Below the pieces are notes generated by a model. It made no database searches, was not told where the DNA came from, and saw only the letters and a program-made list of their open reading frames with translations. 8,337 nucleotides of DNA. Origin: an uncultured Mucispirillum sp. (GTDB taxonomy: Bacteria > Chrysiogenota > Deferribacteres > Deferribacterales > Mucispirillaceae). The position numbers and the translations under genes were made by a program. The DNA is taken from the NCBI GenBank assembly GCA_945929285.1, contig CAMEOC010000034.1:1-8337 (forward strand), given 5' to 3'. Of the stretch, positions 1-7,016 are shown piece by piece; the stretch's first letter is position 1, and each line of letters starts with the position of its first letter.

Positions 1-447
1 TACTACTTTAAAGAATACGGTGCTCCCTGTGGCACATTAGCAGATATTGGCAGCGGCGGTGGTTTTCCAGGTATTGTGCTTGGTATATTTTACCCAGAGG
101 TAGAAATAACTTTAATAGAGAGCATAGGCAAAAAATGCAGGTTTTTAGAGCAGGCTGCAAAGGAGCTGGAGCTTAGCAATATAAAAGTGAGAAATATCAG
201 GGTGGAAAATATAAAAGATGAAAAATATGATATAATAACTGCTCGTGGAGTTTCCACAGTAAAAGAGCTTTTAAATAACACAAAAAATATAAGCCATAGT
301 AATACAAAATGGATAATGTATAAGGGTGAAAAGCTTGAAAGTGAGCTAAAAGAAGCAAGCCCAATACTTAATAAGCGAGGTTTAAATGTTACACAAATTC
401 GTATTGAAGAACCAATTACACGGACTTACTGTATTATTAATTATTAG
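1..447 (+). CDS. rsmG: 16S rRNA (guanine-N7) methyltransferase RsmG, C-terminal part
   Basis: Transfers a methyl group from S-adenosylmethionine to N7 of a guanine in the 530 loop of 16S rRNA (G527 in E. coli); a cytoplasmic rRNA modification enzyme. The frame is open from the first base, so the start lies upstream and roughly the first 50-60 residues are missing; 148 residues are visible. Seen directly: the AdoMet-binding loop LADIGSGGGFPG near visible residues 13-24, the following acidic strand TLIES with KKCRFLEQ, the ITARGVS segment typical of RsmG, and the late WIMYKGEKLE stretch. It ends with TAG after an ITRTYCIINY tail, equivalent to the usual ERTYxV-type ending, so the C-terminus looks complete. 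The last 62 nt also encode the start of the downstream lipoprotein in another frame. The GTG at 76 is an internal valine, not a start. Identity is secure. Confidence 0.95.
   Translation, partial: YYFKEYGAPCGTLADIGSGGGFPGIVLGIFYPEVEITLIESIGKKCRFLEQAAKELELSNIKVRNIRVENIKDEKYDIITARGVSTVKELLNNTKNISHSNTKWIMYKGEKLESELKEASPILNKRGLNVTQIRIEEPITRTYCIINY
377..380 (+). promoter_or_regulatory. Shine-Dalgarno inside rsmG for the LpoA-like gene
   Basis: GAGG lies 5 nt before the ATG at 386 and inside the rsmG coding region. It decides the start: the only other start before the lipobox is TTG at 404, which has no purine-rich site before it. Confidence 0.6.
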
Positions 448-1966
448 CCTAATAGTTATATTATCAGGCTGCGGCGTAAAAAGTAAATCTGCAAAAACAT
501 TTTACCCTGAATATTATGCTGCCAGGCAGCTGCAAAACCAAGATATTGTAAAACTTAGGGAGTTAACAGTAAACCCTGATTTATTTGTTGCAGATTCTGC
601 CACACTGCTTTTAGGCTCATATTACCTTTACTATGGTGATGAAAACTACGGCAGGCTTTTAATTGATAAAAGCTATAATTCAAAAAACTTAAATGAAGAA
701 ATGAGTATATTTGGTAGGCTTTGGAAAATGGAATCACTTTTAAGGGAAGGGGAAAAAGGTGCTGCCATTAATTTAAGCAACCAGGTAAAGGAAATGAGAA
801 GAACACCAGTTTTTATGCGAGTTATGCAGATATACTGTAACCAGTATGGTGTTTTAGTTATAGGCGATGGGGAAATAAACTCTTGTATTGATGTGGCTGT
901 AAATGGAAAACAAAAATTTCAAGAAAAAGCAGCAGAAGAAATAGCAAACCAAAATTTACCAATAGTTACAGATAATATGACATACGAAGAATACTTAAAA
1001 GCTTTAGGTATTGGCGGTGCAGTAGATAATATTGATGGAAAAGATATGGTAAATGATGAAATAAAAAATATTGATATAAAACCAGATGCAAATATTAATA
1101 TTGCAGGGGGCGATATTTTTGATGATGTGGCTGCAGGTATAATATATGGTATGGGAAAATATAACAATAATTACCAAATAAAACCAGTATCAGATTTTGC
1201 AGCAGATGAAAATAGTAAAACAGATATGCTATTAAGGCTTGATAGTTATGATTTATTTATAGGTGGAGTAAAATCAAACCTGGGGGTAGACTATTTACAG
1301 CTTAGTGAAGTAGCAACAGGGTTAAATATTGTAAAAGATAAAAAAATGGCTGTAATAGTAAATTCTGAAAAATATGAGCCACATGGCAAGATAATTGCTG
1401 ATAGTTTTGAAAGCAGTGGTAAAAAAGTATATAAAGTGGATATTAAAGACCACCAAAGAACAATGCAAAATATTTTTGCAGATGAAGAAAAAGAAAAAGA
1501 AAGATTTATTATTATAATAATAGCAGATGAAAAAGAGATATTAGAAGTGCTACCTATTGCAAAATATTACCAGTTTAACTCTACTTTGCAGGATGTATTA
1601 ATAATGACAGCATACATTCCAGAATATGAAATATCAGAGGACCAAAGAAGTTATTTTAAAGGAACATATATTTTAACTTCTTCATATTTAGTTAATAACC
1701 CAGAGTATACGAGGGTTGCAGCAGATTTTAAAGGATTTTATGGTATGCCTTTAAGTGGTAAAGGTGCTTTAGGTTACGATATTATTACTTATATAAATAA
1801 AGTGGTTAATAAAGATACAACTGGAAAATATATTACAGGTATAGAAAAAATAATAAACGGCTATGCCATAAGAAGCAGTATATTATTATATTCAGATGGT
1901 AAAAAGCTGGTAGAAAAAGCTACATACAGGCCAAAACAATACGAAGGGGAAGAATTACTACCATAG
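386..1966 (+). CDS. Lipoprotein, penicillin-binding protein activator (LpoA-like), type 1 periplasmic-binding fold
   Basis: Predicted outer-membrane-anchored periplasmic lipoprotein of 526 aa. The N-terminus is a lipoprotein signal peptide: basic start, hydrophobic stretch at about 14-27, then lipobox LSGC with the modified cysteine at C29. Residues about 40-185 are helical and TPR-like (ATLLLGSYYLYYGDENYGRL, repeated Leu/Tyr/Ala spacing). Residues about 237-505 look like a type 1 periplasmic-binding (Leu/Ile/Val-binding-like) domain: a GGDIFDDVAAGIIYGM start, an FIGGVKS loop, KMAVIVNSEKYEPHGKIIAD as the inter-lobe strand-helix, and ALGYDII near the end. This TPR-plus-PBP layout is known from LpoA/LppC, which stimulate the transpeptidase activity of PBP1A. 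That role is inferred here; sequence similarity is remote and no ligand pocket residues can be assigned. The next gene, a peptidoglycan lytic transglycosylase, starts 9 nt after its stop, which supports a murein role. Alternative: an amino-acid-type substrate-binding lipoprotein without a partner PBP. Confidence 0.7.
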   Translation: MLHKFVLKNQLHGLTVLLIISLIVILSGCGVKSKSAKTFYPEYYAARQLQNQDIVKLRELTVNPDLFVADSATLLLGSYYLYYGDENYGRLLIDKSYNSKNLNEEMSIFGRLWKMESLLREGEKGAAINLSNQVKEMRRTPVFMRVMQIYCNQYGVLVIGDGEINSCIDVAVNGKQKFQEKAAEEIANQNLPIVTDNMTYEEYLKALGIGGAVDNIDGKDMVNDEIKNIDIKPDANINIAGGDIFDDVAAGIIYGMGKYNNNYQIKPVSDFAADENSKTDMLLRLDSYDLFIGGVKSNLGVDYLQLSEVATGLNIVKDKKMAVIVNSEKYEPHGKIIADSFESSGKKVYKVDIKDHQRTMQNIFADEEKEKERFIIIIIADEKEILEVLPIAKYYQFNSTLQDVLIMTAYIPEYEISEDQRSYFKGTYILTSSYLVNNPEYTRVAADFKGFYGMPLSGKGALGYDIITYINKVVNKDTTGKYITGIEKIINGYAIRSSILLYSDGKKLVEKATYRPKQYEGEELLP

Positions 1967-1970
1967 GTGA
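1965..1970 (+). promoter_or_regulatory. Shine-Dalgarno for the mltD-like gene, overlapping the upstream stop
   Basis: AGGTGA overlaps the TAG stop of the preceding lipoprotein gene and sits 5 nt before ATG 1976 (8 nt before ATG 1979). It rules out the in-frame GTG at 1967, which is part of this site, and suggests translational coupling of the two genes. Confidence 0.65.
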
Positions 1971-1975
1971 AGTGC

Positions 1976-3559
1976 ATGATGAAAGGAAGAATAAGTTTAG
2001 TAATAGCAGCATTAATGGTTATAACAGGCTGTGCAGGAACAGCAAATAACCAGGTAAAAGAAACTTTAAGAGAAGCAGGAAAAGTAAGTAAAGAAAAAGG
2101 TGAATATTATGAAATATTTACTGCTATTGATGAGCATATTCTTCCTTTGCCTGATTTAAGTATATATTCTTCATACCAAATAGAAAGTGCAGAAAATGGC
2201 GAAACTTATTATAAAGAGTTTAAAGAGTTTAATGTGCCTATAGCAATGACAGGCAGGGTAAACGCTTATATTAAATATTTTACAGAGCGAGTGCCTGCAA
2301 GCACCCAAAGCTGGCTTAACAGGTCTAATAAATATATGTATTTAGTACGGGATATATTTATTCAGGAAGGGCTTCCCTCTGATTTAGTGGTGCTTGGTTT
2401 TACTGAAAGCGGTTATAATACCCATGCTGTAAGCCATGCAGGTGCAGCTGGTATGTGGCAGTTTATGCAGGGCACTGGTAAAATGTATGGTATGGAGCAG
2501 GACTTTTGGGTAGATGAGCGTAGAGATTTTGAAAAATCCACAAGAGCAGCAGCAAAATATTTAAAAGCATTGTATGATAGGTTTGGTGACTGGTATTTAG
2601 CTCTTGCTGCATATAATGCAGGGCCTACTAGAATGGCAAGGGCCATAGAAAAACACGATACAAACGATTTCTTTAAAATATCCAGTAGAAATACATTAAA
2701 ATTAGAAACAAGAGATTATGTGCCAAAATATTTAGCACAGCTTATTATTTATAAAAACTATTTAAAATATGGCTTTACTCCACCTTCTGAAATGCCTATG
2801 CTATTTTCTACAATAAATGCACCAGCTGGCACAAATATTTACTGGCTGGCTGATGAATTAGGTGTAAGCTATGATGTTATGAGGGACTTAAACCCGGCAT
2901 TAAAACTGCCCCTTACTCCACCAAAAGAATACAGCATAAGAGTGCCATATAAAAAAGATAAGCAGGCTCAAGATATACTTGCAAAAGCTTCAGCAGAAGA
3001 AAGGGCAAGATATAAAATATATGAAGGCAAAAGAGGGGAAGAAATAGCACAAATTGTAGAAAAATATGGCGTTACAAAAGACGATATACTAAGGGTAAAC
3101 GGTATAAGCAGGGAAACATTATTAACTGCAAGAAAAGTTTTTATACCAATAGAAGATATGACAAATGCAAAAATAGATAAAGCATTTGCAGATGTGCTAA
3201 GCAAAATAGACCCAAAATACTATAAAGTAAAAAAAGGTGATACATTTATTGGTATAGCTCATAACCATAATATGAGAATGAAAGACCTGCAAAAGTTAAA
3301 CCCAAATATTCGACCAAGCAGAATATACCCAGGTCAGTTTATAATGGTTACAAGAGACGGTTATAGTAATGCAAGATATGCTTCAAAAAGCAAATCACGG
3401 CAGGTGGCTGTAAAATACAGGGTGCGAAGTGGCGATTCTTTATGGTCTATTGCTAAAAAATTTAATACAACTGTTGCAAGTATAAAGAAAACAAATAAAA
3501 TTGCAGGCAATAATATTTATGCTGGCAGAATGCTTACAATAAATAAAAATACAAAATAA
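1976..3559 (+). CDS. mltD: Membrane-bound lytic murein transglycosylase, MltD type, with LysM repeats
   Basis: Cleaves the MurNAc-GlcNAc bond of peptidoglycan non-hydrolytically, giving 1,6-anhydroMurNAc ends; acts at the periplasmic face of the outer membrane. The product is 527 aa from ATG 1976 (526 aa from ATG 1979). The signal peptide ends in lipobox VITGC with lipidated C19. The SLT domain covers about 115-265: EGLPSDLVVLGFTESGYN contains the catalytic glutamate E144, followed by SHAGAAGMWQFMQGTG and then LAAYNAGPTRM, the standard family-1 motifs. A LysM-like segment lies at about 285-325. LysM repeats follow at about 346-392 (degenerate), 416-459 (YKVKKGDT, LNPNI, YPGQ) and 481-526 (YRVRSGDSLWSIAKKFN, IYAGRML), which bind GlcNAc chains. 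Size and layout match MltD (about 450 aa in E. coli) with extra LysM material. It is probably co-transcribed with the LpoA-like gene and is the last gene before a terminator. Confidence 0.92.
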   Translation: MMKGRISLVIAALMVITGCAGTANNQVKETLREAGKVSKEKGEYYEIFTAIDEHILPLPDLSIYSSYQIESAENGETYYKEFKEFNVPIAMTGRVNAYIKYFTERVPASTQSWLNRSNKYMYLVRDIFIQEGLPSDLVVLGFTESGYNTHAVSHAGAAGMWQFMQGTGKMYGMEQDFWVDERRDFEKSTRAAAKYLKALYDRFGDWYLALAAYNAGPTRMARAIEKHDTNDFFKISSRNTLKLETRDYVPKYLAQLIIYKNYLKYGFTPPSEMPMLFSTINAPAGTNIYWLADELGVSYDVMRDLNPALKLPLTPPKEYSIRVPYKKDKQAQDILAKASAEERARYKIYEGKRGEEIAQIVEKYGVTKDDILRVNGISRETLLTARKVFIPIEDMTNAKIDKAFADVLSKIDPKYYKVKKGDTFIGIAHNHNMRMKDLQKLNPNIRPSRIYPGQFIMVTRDGYSNARYASKSKSRQVAVKYRVRSGDSLWSIAKKFNTTVASIKKTNKIAGNNIYAGRMLTINKNTK

Positions 3560-3587
3560 ATATGGGAGCATATGCTCCCATATTTTT
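3558..3587 (+). terminator. Rho-independent terminator, perfect palindrome, probably bidirectional
   Basis: A perfect 28-nt inverted repeat at 3558-3585 has a GGGAGCATATGCTCCC core and A/T flanks, and begins at the last bases of the mltD stop codon. A run of five T at 3583-3587 follows on the plus strand. On the minus strand the hairpin is followed by the T-rich stretch ATTTTGTATTTTTATT, so it may also stop the convergent operon ending at 3746. Confidence 0.88.
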
Positions 3588-3745
3588 ATATTTTAAAAAC
3601 TTTAATAATACATAACACATAATAAAAAGAATAACTAAATATATATAGACTCATGTAAAATGGCATAGTAATATAAAAGTAATAATTTATATTTTAATTT
3701 AAAAAAAATATTATAAAAAGCCTGCATATAGAAAATAGAATATAA
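3588..3745. other. AT-rich intergenic spacer between convergent genes
   Basis: 158 nt of almost pure A/T between the terminator and the end of the minus-strand operon. No convincing ORF, GC-rich hairpin or repeat was seen. The minus-strand mRNA would need a 3' tail of about 160 nt to reach the palindromic terminator at 3558-3585. Confidence 0.6.
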
Positions 3746-4387
3746 TCAATAAAGAAAATCTAAACCATTTTTATTATTTAAAAGATATTTTTTATCACTA
3801 CTATTTCTATCATAAAGCACTTCATCTTTCATGGTGTTTTCTGCTGTAATCATAGTCATTATTACATTATTATAAAAAACTTTATTAGTACTAAATAAAA
3901 GGCTTGTTTTTAAAAACAGTATTTCGCACTGGCCCATAGGCGAATCTATCTCTAAAGTATTGCTTTCATCATTAAAAGAAATGGAAGCACCATATATGGC
4001 ATATATTTCATTGGATGCAACAAGGCTGTATTTATCTCCATTTTGCACCCATATGGTAATATAGCCTGCACCTGCCCCGTCTGGCCTCATCATAGAATCA
4101 TTACTTGTGCCAATTAAAAGTAAAGACTTATAGTTATTATCACCTATGGAAAAGCTTGTATTAATAAAATCAAGGGTAAGGTTAAGGGAAGAATTACCTG
4201 CTAGAGCATTTTCATATTCTTTATAAGATGATATATTATAAGCTGCAATATTGGCAGAAGAAAAATGATAATCTAAAGCATCATAATAATTATATGTTTT
4301 ATAAGCATACTTATTAGGGTTGAAAAATTCTGAAGCATAAGAAGAAAAAAAACTAAATAAAATAATAAAAAAAACATAAAAAGGCAT
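3746..4387 (-). CDS. Exported protein of unknown function, distant paralog of its upstream neighbour
   Basis: 213 aa, not recognised as a known family. The ATG at 4387 is chosen because AAGGA (4396-4400) lies 8 nt upstream; an in-frame TTG further up would put extra residues before the signal peptide. The N-terminus MPFYVFFIILFSFFSSYAS is a Sec signal peptide with probable cleavage near residue 18-19, so the mature protein is probably periplasmic. The mature part is rich in Asn, Ser and Tyr and has no lipobox, no other membrane segment and one cysteine (C154). The segment DGAGAG-YITIW at 103-113, then SNEIYAIY (125-132) and SNTLEI (142-147), lines up in order with similar blocks in the upstream gene product. 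It starts 1 nt after that gene's stop and is the last gene of the minus-strand operon, so it is co-transcribed and likely cell-envelope related. No function is proposed. Confidence 0.75.
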   Translation of the reverse strand: MPFYVFFIILFSFFSSYASEFFNPNKYAYKTYNYYDALDYHFSSANIAAYNISSYKEYENALAGNSSLNLTLDFINTSFSIGDNNYKSLLLIGTSNDSMMRPDGAGAGYITIWVQNGDKYSLVASNEIYAIYGASISFNDESNTLEIDSPMGQCEILFLKTSLLFSTNKVFYNNVIMTMITAENTMKDEVLYDRNSSDKKYLLNNKNGLDFLY

Positions 4388-4388
4388 A

Positions 4389-4964
4389 TTAGTTATCCTT
4401 AATAAAATAGTCTGCAAAAATAGAGTTTATATTTACTTTTTTATCATTTGGCGAAAAAAAGTATTTAGAAGTTATATTATTATCGCCATCTTTTAAAATA
4501 CCAAGTATAGAATTATAGTAAATAGTATGATTATTATATATAAAAGAATAGTAATATACATTTAAAGGCTCATAGCGTTTTTTACCCTTTATGGTTATAA
4601 TATTATTAGAGTATGTAACTTCCGGGTCATATATATCTAAAATATTTGAGCCAATACAATATATACAATCAGAATAAACTTTCCAAAAGGAAATAAAATA
4701 TTTACTTTCTCCCCTAGTTGCTCCGTCATATTCAGAATAATAAAATGATATAACTATAAAATTTTCTTTATTTAATTTTATATTTTGCATATTAATATGG
4801 GTGTTTTCTGGAAATTTAGGCTTGATAGTCCTTTTAATATAATCAAGAGCAAATTCAGTATCTGGCGCTTTATAGCCAGAAGTATATTTATACTCAAAAA
4901 CACTTTGAGCATATAATGGTAAAGTAAAAAAGAAAAATAATATAAAAGTAATAATATATTTCAT
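4389..4964 (-). CDS. Exported protein of unknown function, Tyr/Asn/Ile-rich
   Basis: 191 aa, family not recognised. Signal peptide MKYIITFILFFFFTLPLYAQ has an A-Q type cleavage site near residue 19; there is no lipobox and no later membrane segment, so a soluble periplasmic or secreted protein is expected. The mature part is beta-rich in appearance: DGATRG (80-85), YFISFW (89-94), SNILDIY (106-112), NNIITI (120-125), then YYYSFIYNNHTIYYN. These blocks recur in the same order in the next gene's product, suggesting an old tandem duplication. Two cysteines, C100 and C103, sit three apart. The start ATG has no Shine-Dalgarno; a TATAAT box ends 6 nt before it. The gene lies 14 nt after the heptosyltransferase gene and 1 nt before its partner. 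Function is unknown; position after LPS genes hints at an envelope role only by association. Confidence 0.75.
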   Translation of the reverse strand: MKYIITFILFFFFTLPLYAQSVFEYKYTSGYKAPDTEFALDYIKRTIKPKFPENTHINMQNIKLNKENFIVISFYYSEYDGATRGESKYFISFWKVYSDCIYCIGSNILDIYDPEVTYSNNIITIKGKKRYEPLNVYYYSFIYNNHTIYYNSILGILKDGDNNITSKYFFSPNDKKVNINSIFADYFIKDN

Positions 4965-4970
4965 ATATAA

Positions 4971-4998
4971 ATTATAACTTATTTTTTTGTATCTGCAA
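4971..4998 (-). promoter_or_regulatory. Possible internal promoter before the exported-protein pair
   Basis: TATAAT at 4971-4976 (read on the minus strand) is preceded, 16 nt away, by a weak TTGCAG -35 at 4993-4998. It overlaps the end of the upstream heptosyltransferase gene. The -10 ends 6 nt before the ATG at 4964, so a transcript from it would be leaderless. In AT-rich DNA a chance TATAAT is likely, hence the low confidence. Confidence 0.35.
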
Positions 4999-5950
4999 GC
5001 ATATTATTTATGTGATAGCGAATTTCTTCCACCCCAATATCTCGCATACATTTAAAATGTTTTTTAGGGCACTGGTATGTGCCGTGAATATGGCATGGTC
5101 TGCATTTTAAGCCAATATATTCTATAACTTTTACATTTTTAAATTCTGGGTAAAAGCCCAGCTCTTTTGTAGAAGGTCCAAATATGGCAATGGTAGGTAT
5201 ATTTAAAGCTGTTGCAATATGTAAAGGTCCTGAATCAGTTGTTACAAAGCAGGTAGCTGATGATATTATTTCATTAAGTGCAGAAAGAGATATTTTACCT
5301 GTTTTATTAATAACATGAGCAGGCATTTCAATATTGCCATCACCCACAAAAGTAACCATAAACCCATTATCTACTAAAATAGAAGCGAGTTCTGTAAAAT
5401 AAGGCCAAATTTTAGTATTTTTTGAAGCAAATGGGTGAATTACAATATGCTTATCATGTTGATTTTCTTTTATATCAGAAGATAATTTAAGGTAAGGGCG
5501 AAGTTCTTCCAATGCAGGCATATCTAAATTAAATGCTTTTTTAAAAGGCATAAAATATTTCATAACCACATGGGTGTTAAGTTTTGATTTAAAAAGCCTG
5601 TATTTTACAAATAATCTTCTTGCAGTTGAGTTTTTATTATAAACATAGTTATTGCTGGAATTAACAAGCCTTGTGAAAAATGAGCGGATATTATCATGCA
5701 AATCAAAAACATAATCATATTCTGGCATGGTGGAAATTACTTCATTTAGTTGCACTAAAGAATCACCTTTATTTATGCAGTAAACATTTCTAATGTAAGG
5801 AAACTCCTGCAAAACTCCTGCAAAGTGGGAAGTGGTTAAAAAATCAAAAGCAACATCGCCGACAAGTTTTTCATATACATATTTAATAACGCCAGTAGTT
5901 AAAACAATATCACCAAGGGAGCTAAAGCGAACAACTAATATATTTTTCAT
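4979..5950 (-). CDS. Glycosyltransferase family 9, ADP-heptose:LPS heptosyltransferase-like
   Basis: 323 aa, cytoplasmic or peripheral inner-membrane enzyme expected to transfer heptose from ADP-heptose to the growing LPS inner core. GT-B fold signatures: the N-terminal FSSLGDIVLTTG with D14 matching the catalytic Asp of WaaC; the start of the second domain at 172-184 (HPFASKNTKIWPY), where the family has its substrate-binding Lys/Trp; DSGPLHIATALNIPTIAIFGPS at about 239-260, the family's C-terminal nucleotide-sugar motif. A Cys cluster C283-x2-C286-x7-C294-x6-C301 with HFKCM lies near the C-terminus. AAGG at 5957-5960, 6 nt before the ATG, lies in the end of the upstream gene, and the two genes are 1 nt apart, so translation is probably coupled. 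Whether it is heptosyltransferase I, II or a later core enzyme cannot be settled from sequence alone. Confidence 0.85.
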   Translation of the reverse strand: MKNILVVRFSSLGDIVLTTGVIKYVYEKLVGDVAFDFLTTSHFAGVLQEFPYIRNVYCINKGDSLVQLNEVISTMPEYDYVFDLHDNIRSFFTRLVNSSNNYVYNKNSTARRLFVKYRLFKSKLNTHVVMKYFMPFKKAFNLDMPALEELRPYLKLSSDIKENQHDKHIVIHPFASKNTKIWPYFTELASILVDNGFMVTFVGDGNIEMPAHVINKTGKISLSALNEIISSATCFVTTDSGPLHIATALNIPTIAIFGPSTKELGFYPEFKNVKVIEYIGLKCRPCHIHGTYQCPKKHFKCMRDIGVEEIRYHINNMLADTKK

Positions 5951-5951
5951 A

Positions 5952-7016
5952 TTATACCTTTTTATTATTTAAAATAGATAATGCTGCATCAATTACATTT
6001 TGTGGGTCAAGCTCCAGCATACATTTGAAATGATTTTTAGGGCATTTTTTATGGCCATGTTTACCACATGGTCTGCAAGAAACATTATTATTTTCCACAA
6101 CTATACTATCATTATCATAAGGCACAAAGCCCAATGATTTTGCAGTAGGACCAAAAATAGTAATAGTAGTAACACCTGCAGAAACAGCAATATGCATAGG
6201 CCCTGTATCGTTTACAATTATTAAATCCATAGAAGCCATAAAGGCAGGAAGCTCATAAAGAGAAGTTTTATAAGCAAAATCAAAAAAAGGATATTTATAG
6301 TGGGTTAAAAATACATTTACACTTTCCACATCGCCAGTGCCGCCAAAAAGGCATATACAATAGCCTAATTCATAAAGAGCATTTGCAACTTTTGCAAAAT
6401 ATTCAGCAGGATATCTTTTTGTAGGCCAAACACTGCCTAAAAATATACCCACAAACTTTTTGCCAGGTAAAACAGAAGTTAAATATTCTGTAACTTTATT
6501 TTTAATATTAATATCTATATAAGTTTCTGGTTTACCACCAATAGATTTTGCTTCTTCTAAAGAATAATCATCACATAAGGGTTTTAGCAGGTTTAAATTT
6601 CTTTCTACTTCATGTATAGACCAGTCTCTTTTAATACGGGCATTAAATAAAAAGCTCATAACAGCAGAAGTAAAACCAACCACATAAGCATTTTTTAAAA
6701 ATGATAATATAAGTGTAGAGCGAATAGATAAATGCAGGTTTAGCACCAAATCAAACTTATAACTGTTTAAAATATTATAAAATTTATAAAATCCAGAAAA
6801 ACCTTTTTGAGTATAGTATTTATCAAATATAATTACATCATCAATAAAGTTTGATTTACTAAAAAGATCTGCATTTTCAGGCCTAACACAAAGGGTAATT
6901 TTAGCTTTAGGGTATAAAAAACGAAGTGCTTTAATTAAAGGAGTAGCAAGCACAGCATCCCCTAAAAATGCAGGGTTAAAAACTAAAATATTACTATAAT
7001 TCTTTTTCACTTTCAT
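5952..7016 (-). CDS. waaF: Glycosyltransferase family 9, heptosyltransferase II-like (WaaF)
   Basis: 354 aa from ATG 7016 (356 aa from ATG 7022), the usual WaaF size of about 350. Expected to add the second heptose of the LPS inner core from ADP-heptose. Motifs seen: NPAFLGDAVLATPLIKAL with catalytic-type D20; FLGSVWPTKRYPAEYFAKVA at about 193-212, close to the GSxW.TKRWP signature of heptosyltransferase II; DTGPMHIAVSAGVTTITIFGPT at about 270-291; and the C-terminal cluster C314-x2-C317-x7-C325-x6-C332. The frame extends upstream to 7127, but the extra 37 residues are low-complexity hydrophobic and precede the normal GT9 start, so they are rejected. The start lies inside the last 23-29 nt of the pseudouridine synthase gene with no clear Shine-Dalgarno, pointing to coupling by translation of that gene. 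Tandem arrangement with a second GT9 enzyme is typical of inner-core loci. The waaF symbol is a motif-based guess; the family is secure. Confidence 0.82.
   Translation of the reverse strand: MKVKKNYSNILVFNPAFLGDAVLATPLIKALRFLYPKAKITLCVRPENADLFSKSNFIDDVIIFDKYYTQKGFSGFYKFYNILNSYKFDLVLNLHLSIRSTLILSFLKNAYVVGFTSAVMSFLFNARIKRDWSIHEVERNLNLLKPLCDDYSLEEAKSIGGKPETYIDINIKNKVTEYLTSVLPGKKFVGIFLGSVWPTKRYPAEYFAKVANALYELGYCICLFGGTGDVESVNVFLTHYKYPFFDFAYKTSLYELPAFMASMDLIIVNDTGPMHIAVSAGVTTITIFGPTAKSLGFVPYDNDSIVVENNNVSCRPCGKHGHKKCPKNHFKCMLELDPQNVIDAALSILNNKKV

Noticed and set aside
919..1167. Minus-strand ORF of 82 codons opposite the LpoA-like gene
   Set aside because: Shadow of the well-supported plus-strand coding frame; no start signal or recognisable motif.
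1967..1975. GTG start for the lytic transglycosylase
   Set aside because: The GTG is part of the AGGTGA ribosome-binding site for ATG 1976 and has no site of its own.
2413..2646. Minus-strand ORF opposite the SLT domain
   Set aside because: Complement of the conserved SLT coding sequence, with no independent support. The other antisense ORFs (90-281, 555-737, 2968-3204) were dropped for the same reason.
3558..3585. Palindrome considered as a regulator operator or recombination site
   Set aside because: It directly follows a stop codon, has a GC core and is followed by a T run, so a terminator explains it fully.
3635..3727. Thirty-codon minus-strand ORF in the intergenic spacer
   Set aside because: No Shine-Dalgarno, very AT-rich composition and only chance length.
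4388..4417. TTG start giving ten more residues to the last exported protein
   Set aside because: It would put MQTILLRITN before a complete signal peptide and overlap the upstream gene; ATG 4387 has AAGGA 8 nt upstream.
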